Positions 61,519-64,000 of a stretch of DNA of 64,000 bases are shown here, in pieces. The stretch comes from Bog-532 sp963830385 (GTDB taxonomy: Bacteria; Actinomycetota; Actinomycetes; Streptosporangiales; Streptosporangiaceae). The notes beneath the pieces are model-generated. The model did no database searches, was not told where the DNA came from, and worked only from the letters and a program-made list of their open reading frames with translations. A program made the position numbers and the translations under genes. The stretch is from assembly GCA_963830385.1 (NCBI GenBank), contig CAWHMD010000010.1:62001-126000 (forward strand), read 5' to 3'. The stretch's first letter is position 1; every line of letters starts with the position of its first letter.

Positions 61519-61857
61519 ATGGAAGACATGACCGAGAACACCAAGGAGCCGTCCGGTGCGCAGAAGGCCTTCGGTGACTTCGCGCCCGCGTTCGTGAGCT
61601 TCACCGACGACGTGCTGTTCGGCCAGGTCTGGACCCGCCCGGAACTGTCGCCCAGGGAGCGCAGCCTGATCACGGTGGCCGCCCTGACCGCGGGCGGCAA
61701 CACCGAACAGCTGACCTATCACCTCGGCCTGGCCCAGCGGAACGGCGCCACCGAGACCGAGCTGATCGAGGTCATCACCCACCTGGCCTTCTACGCCGGC
61801 TGGCCCAAAGCCATGTCGGCCATGGCCGTGGCCAGGCAAGTCTTCGAAAGCAACTGA
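61519..61857 (+). CDS. Carboxymuconolactone decarboxylase (CMD) family protein
   Basis: The 112 residues show the CMD/AhpD fold with SPRERSLITVAALTAGGNTEQLTYHLGLAQRNG and EVITHLAFYAGWPKAMSAMAV. The peroxidatic CxxC motif of AhpD is missing, so a decarboxylase-type or unknown role is likelier. M17 of the open frame (61519) and M20 (61528) are both possible starts. The zinc alcohol dehydrogenase follows 15 nt downstream. Confidence 0.85.
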   Translation: MEDMTENTKEPSGAQKAFGDFAPAFVSFTDDVLFGQVWTRPELSPRERSLITVAALTAGGNTEQLTYHLGLAQRNGATETELIEVITHLAFYAGWPKAMSAMAVARQVFESN

Positions 61858-61872
61858 AAGGACCACATCATC

Positions 61873-62895
61873 ATGCGAGGAGTCACCCTCCACGCCCCCA
61901 GGGATGTCCGCGTCGAACAGCGCCAGGACCCGAAGATCGAGCAGCCCACCGACGCGATCATCCGCATCGCCGCCACCTGCGTCTGCGGATCGGACCTGTG
62001 GCCGTACCGCGGCATCGAACCGGTCAGCGAGCCGGTCCCGATGGGCCATGAGTACGTCGGCGTCGTCGAGGAGATCGGCGGCGAGGTCCGGAACGTCAAG
62101 CCGGGCCAGTTCGTGATCGGCTCGTTCTGGGCGTCCGACAACACCTGCGAGATCTGCCAGGCGGGCTACCAGAGCTCCTGTGTCCACCGCGTGCTGATGG
62201 GAACGATCGGGACCCAGGCCGAGCTGGCCCGGATCCCGCTCGCCGACGGGACCCTGGTCGCCACCCCCGAGGTGCCTTCCGGCGACCTGGTCCCGAGCCT
62301 GCTGGCCGCCTCGGACGTGCTCGGCACCGGCTGGTTCGGTGCTGTCGCCGCGGACGTGCGGCCGGGAAAGGCCGTCGCGGTGGTCGGTGACGGCGCGGTC
62401 GGCCTGCTCGCGGTCCTGGCCGCCCGGCAACTGGGCGCCGGGCGGATCATCGCGATGAGCCGGCACGAGCCCCGCCAGAAGCTGGCCCTCGAATTCGGCG
62501 CCACCGACATCGTCACCGAACGCGGCGACGACGGCGTGGCCACGATCAAGGAACTCACCCGCGGGCTGGGCGCCCACTCGGTGATCGAAGCCGTCGGCAC
62601 CCAGGAATCAATGCTGCAGGCCATCCGCTCGGCCCGGCCCGGCGGCCACGTCGGCTTCGTCGGCGTCGCCCATGGCGTCGAGCTACCCGGTGAGGAGCTG
62701 TTCTCCAGCGCAGTTCACCTGCACGGCGGCCCCGCCCCGGTGCGCCGCTTCCTGCCCGAGCTGATCGAACTGATCGGCGACCGGGCCATCGACCCCGGCC
62801 GGGTGTTCGACCTGACCCTGCCGCTGGACCAGGCTGCCGGGGGGTACCGCGCCATGAACGAGCGCCGCGCCATCAAGACCCTGCTGCGCCCATGA
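61873..62895 (+). CDS. Zinc-dependent alcohol dehydrogenase
   Basis: The 340 residues have catalytic-zinc ligands Cys in TCVCGSDLWPY and His-Glu in MGHEYVGVVEEIG. The structural-zinc loop is reduced (DNTCEICQAGYQSSC, three cysteines visible), then VAVVGDGAVGLLAVLAARQLGA forms the NAD-binding motif. The substrate is unknown. It follows the CMD gene by 15 nt and precedes the aldo/keto reductase by 25 nt. Confidence 0.9.
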   Translation: MRGVTLHAPRDVRVEQRQDPKIEQPTDAIIRIAATCVCGSDLWPYRGIEPVSEPVPMGHEYVGVVEEIGGEVRNVKPGQFVIGSFWASDNTCEICQAGYQSSCVHRVLMGTIGTQAELARIPLADGTLVATPEVPSGDLVPSLLAASDVLGTGWFGAVAADVRPGKAVAVVGDGAVGLLAVLAARQLGAGRIIAMSRHEPRQKLALEFGATDIVTERGDDGVATIKELTRGLGAHSVIEAVGTQESMLQAIRSARPGGHVGFVGVAHGVELPGEELFSSAVHLHGGPAPVRRFLPELIELIGDRAIDPGRVFDLTLPLDQAAGGYRAMNERRAIKTLLRP

Positions 62896-62920
62896 ACCAG
62901 ACTCCGGACAGGAGATCACC

Positions 62921-63892
62921 ATGGAGTACACGCGGCTCGGTGACACGGGCCTGAAGATCAGCCGCCTCGCGCTCGGGTGCATGAGCTACGGCGACCCCAC
63001 CACCGACGGCGCGCACCGGTGGGCGCTGGGCGACGACGACGCCCAGCCGTACTTCGCGCAGGCCGTCGAGCTCGGCATCACCTTCTGGGACACCGCCAAC
63101 GTCTACCAGGCCGGCACCTCAGAAGAAGTCGTGGGCCGCGCCATCCGGCGCTACTCACGCCGCGAGGACATCGTGCTGGCCACCAAGGTATTCGGCCGGA
63201 TGCACGACGGCCCCGGCGGATCGGGCCTGTCCCGCAAGGCCATCCTCGAGCAGATCGACGCCTCCCTGACCCGGCTCGGCACCGACTACGTCGACCTGTA
63301 TCAGATCCACCGGTTCGACCCCGAGACCCCGGTCGCCGAGACGATGGAGGCGCTGCACGACGTGGTCAAGGCGGGCAAGGTTCGCTACCTGGGCGCGTCG
63401 TCGATGTTCGGCTGGCAGTTCGCCAAGCTGCAGCGCGCCGCCGAGGCGGGCGGCTGGACCCCGTTCGTGTCCATGCAGAACCAGTACAACCTGCTCCGCC
63501 GCCAGGACGAGCCGGAGCTGATGGCCCTGTGCGCCGACACCGGCGTCGGCCTGGTGCCCTACTCCCCGAACGGCAAGGGCCGGCTGGCCCGCCCCTGGGG
63601 CCAGCAGTCCACCCGGTCCAGCACCGACCACGTCGTCCAGGCCTTCGACTCCCCCACCGACGAGCCCGTGGTCAATGCGGTGCAGAAACTGGCCGAGGCC
63701 CGCGGCGTCACCATGGCCCAGATCGCGCTGGCCTGGGTGCTCCGCCACCCGGGCGTCTCCGCGCCGATCGTGGGCGCGACCAAACCGCACCACCTGCCCG
63801 AAGCCGTCGCCGCGCTCGAGCTGACCCTGAGCGACGACGAGGCCGCCACGCTGGAAGAGCCCTACGTCAACCAGGGGCCGTCCTGGTTCTGA
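62921..63892 (+). CDS. Aldo/keto reductase
   Basis: The 323 residues make an NADPH-dependent TIM barrel: LGCMSYGDP at the start, catalytic Asp and Tyr in FWDTANVYQAG, Lys in LATKVFG and His in LYQIHRFDPETP. C-terminal VPYSPNGKGRLAR and GATKPHHLPEAVAAL fit the YajO/Tas-like group. GGAG precedes the ATG (AGGAGATCACC). It is part of the redox operon under the divergent MmyB-type regulator. Confidence 0.92.
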   Translation: MEYTRLGDTGLKISRLALGCMSYGDPTTDGAHRWALGDDDAQPYFAQAVELGITFWDTANVYQAGTSEEVVGRAIRRYSRREDIVLATKVFGRMHDGPGGSGLSRKAILEQIDASLTRLGTDYVDLYQIHRFDPETPVAETMEALHDVVKAGKVRYLGASSMFGWQFAKLQRAAEAGGWTPFVSMQNQYNLLRRQDEPELMALCADTGVGLVPYSPNGKGRLARPWGQQSTRSSTDHVVQAFDSPTDEPVVNAVQKLAEARGVTMAQIALAWVLRHPGVSAPIVGATKPHHLPEAVAALELTLSDDEAATLEEPYVNQGPSWF

Positions 63893-63902
63893 AAGGACAA
63901 GC

Positions 63903-64000
63903 ATGGAGCTCAAGCCGGTCAGCCCGACCGCTAAAGCACCCGCGAAGAACTTCACCGGCGACGTCTACGTCAACCAGGTCAAGACCCCCGACGAACCGTC
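63903..64000 (+). CDS. Cupin-domain protein, partial at right edge
   Basis: The open frame starts MELKPVSPTAKAPAKNFTGD and continues VYVNQVKTPDEPS to the end of the window. This matches the start of small cupin proteins such as those near CMD-family and aldo/keto reductase genes. GAAAGGACAAGC precedes it. It is cut off after 32 codons. Confidence 0.7.
   Translation, partial: MELKPVSPTAKAPAKNFTGDVYVNQVKTPDEP

Overview
This 64 kb window is chromosomal DNA from a high-GC actinobacterium. The evidence is the very GC-biased third codon positions, frequent GTG starts, a mycothiol-dependent maleylpyruvate-isomerase-type enzyme, an HspR-type heat-shock repressor, a rhomboid/LCP/Clp gene set, and a valine dehydrogenase–DUF3073–purM–purF neighbourhood like that of Streptomyces and its relatives. 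I cannot assign a genus. I saw no rRNA, tRNA, CRISPR array, insertion sequence or phage genes. The left two thirds read as ordinary core and catabolic chromosome. The part from about 54.8 to 61 kb carries gene remnants and looks more accessory.

Layout. 0.2–9.1 kb: valine dehydrogenase and DUF3073, then a minus-strand purine block (purS, an ATPase-fold regulator, purQ, purL, an SCP2-like gene, purF, purM) with GTGA-type overlaps. 9.3–14.2 kb: branched-chain 2-oxoacid dehydrogenase E1alpha, E1beta and E2, then a rhomboid protease and a Dabb protein. With valine dehydrogenase these give a plausible branched-chain amino acid route, but no E3 is present. 14.3–24 kb: a long acyl-CoA dehydrogenase, an LCP cell-wall ligase, a CbiX-like chelatase, a ClpC-like AAA+ unfoldase, release factor 3 and a methyltransferase. 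24–32.4 kb: small catabolic and regulatory genes (alpha/beta hydrolase with divergent TetR, FAD dehydrogenase, VOC protein, phosphotransferase-like protein, SDR), a two-component pair preceded by a duplicated membrane module, and a TetR–mycothiol enzyme pair. 33–38.6 kb: a secreted GH59-type glycosidase and an operon of ECF sigma factor, probable anti-sigma protein and a large membrane protein. 38.9–39.6 kb: a HlyIII/PAQR membrane protein.

39.6–49.1 kb: a tightly packed seven-gene operon built around an IolD-type ThDP hydrolase, with two Gfo/Idh oxidoreductases, an SDR, a D-2-hydroxyacid dehydrogenase, an HpcH/HpaI aldolase and an aldehyde dehydrogenase. It is divergent from a LacI regulator. 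It lacks iolB, iolC and iolE, so it is probably a non-canonical cyclitol or polyol pathway and is the best candidate here for something undescribed. 49.1–52.9 kb: ABC ATPase, permease, sensor kinase and response regulator, all overlapping. 53–54.8 kb: a TetR operon with an operator lying over its own start codon.

54.8–57.8 kb: a broken LuxR fragment fused to an orphan gene tail, then a small heat-shock island (MerR-like gene, HspR, J-domain protein, Hsp20) with compact AT-rich promoters. 57.8–64 kb: an OBAP-type protein, an HTH-regulator remnant, an epoxide hydrolase, an intact MmyB-type regulator and a plus-strand redox operon (CMD-like protein, zinc alcohol dehydrogenase, aldo/keto reductase, start of a cupin) that runs off the right edge.
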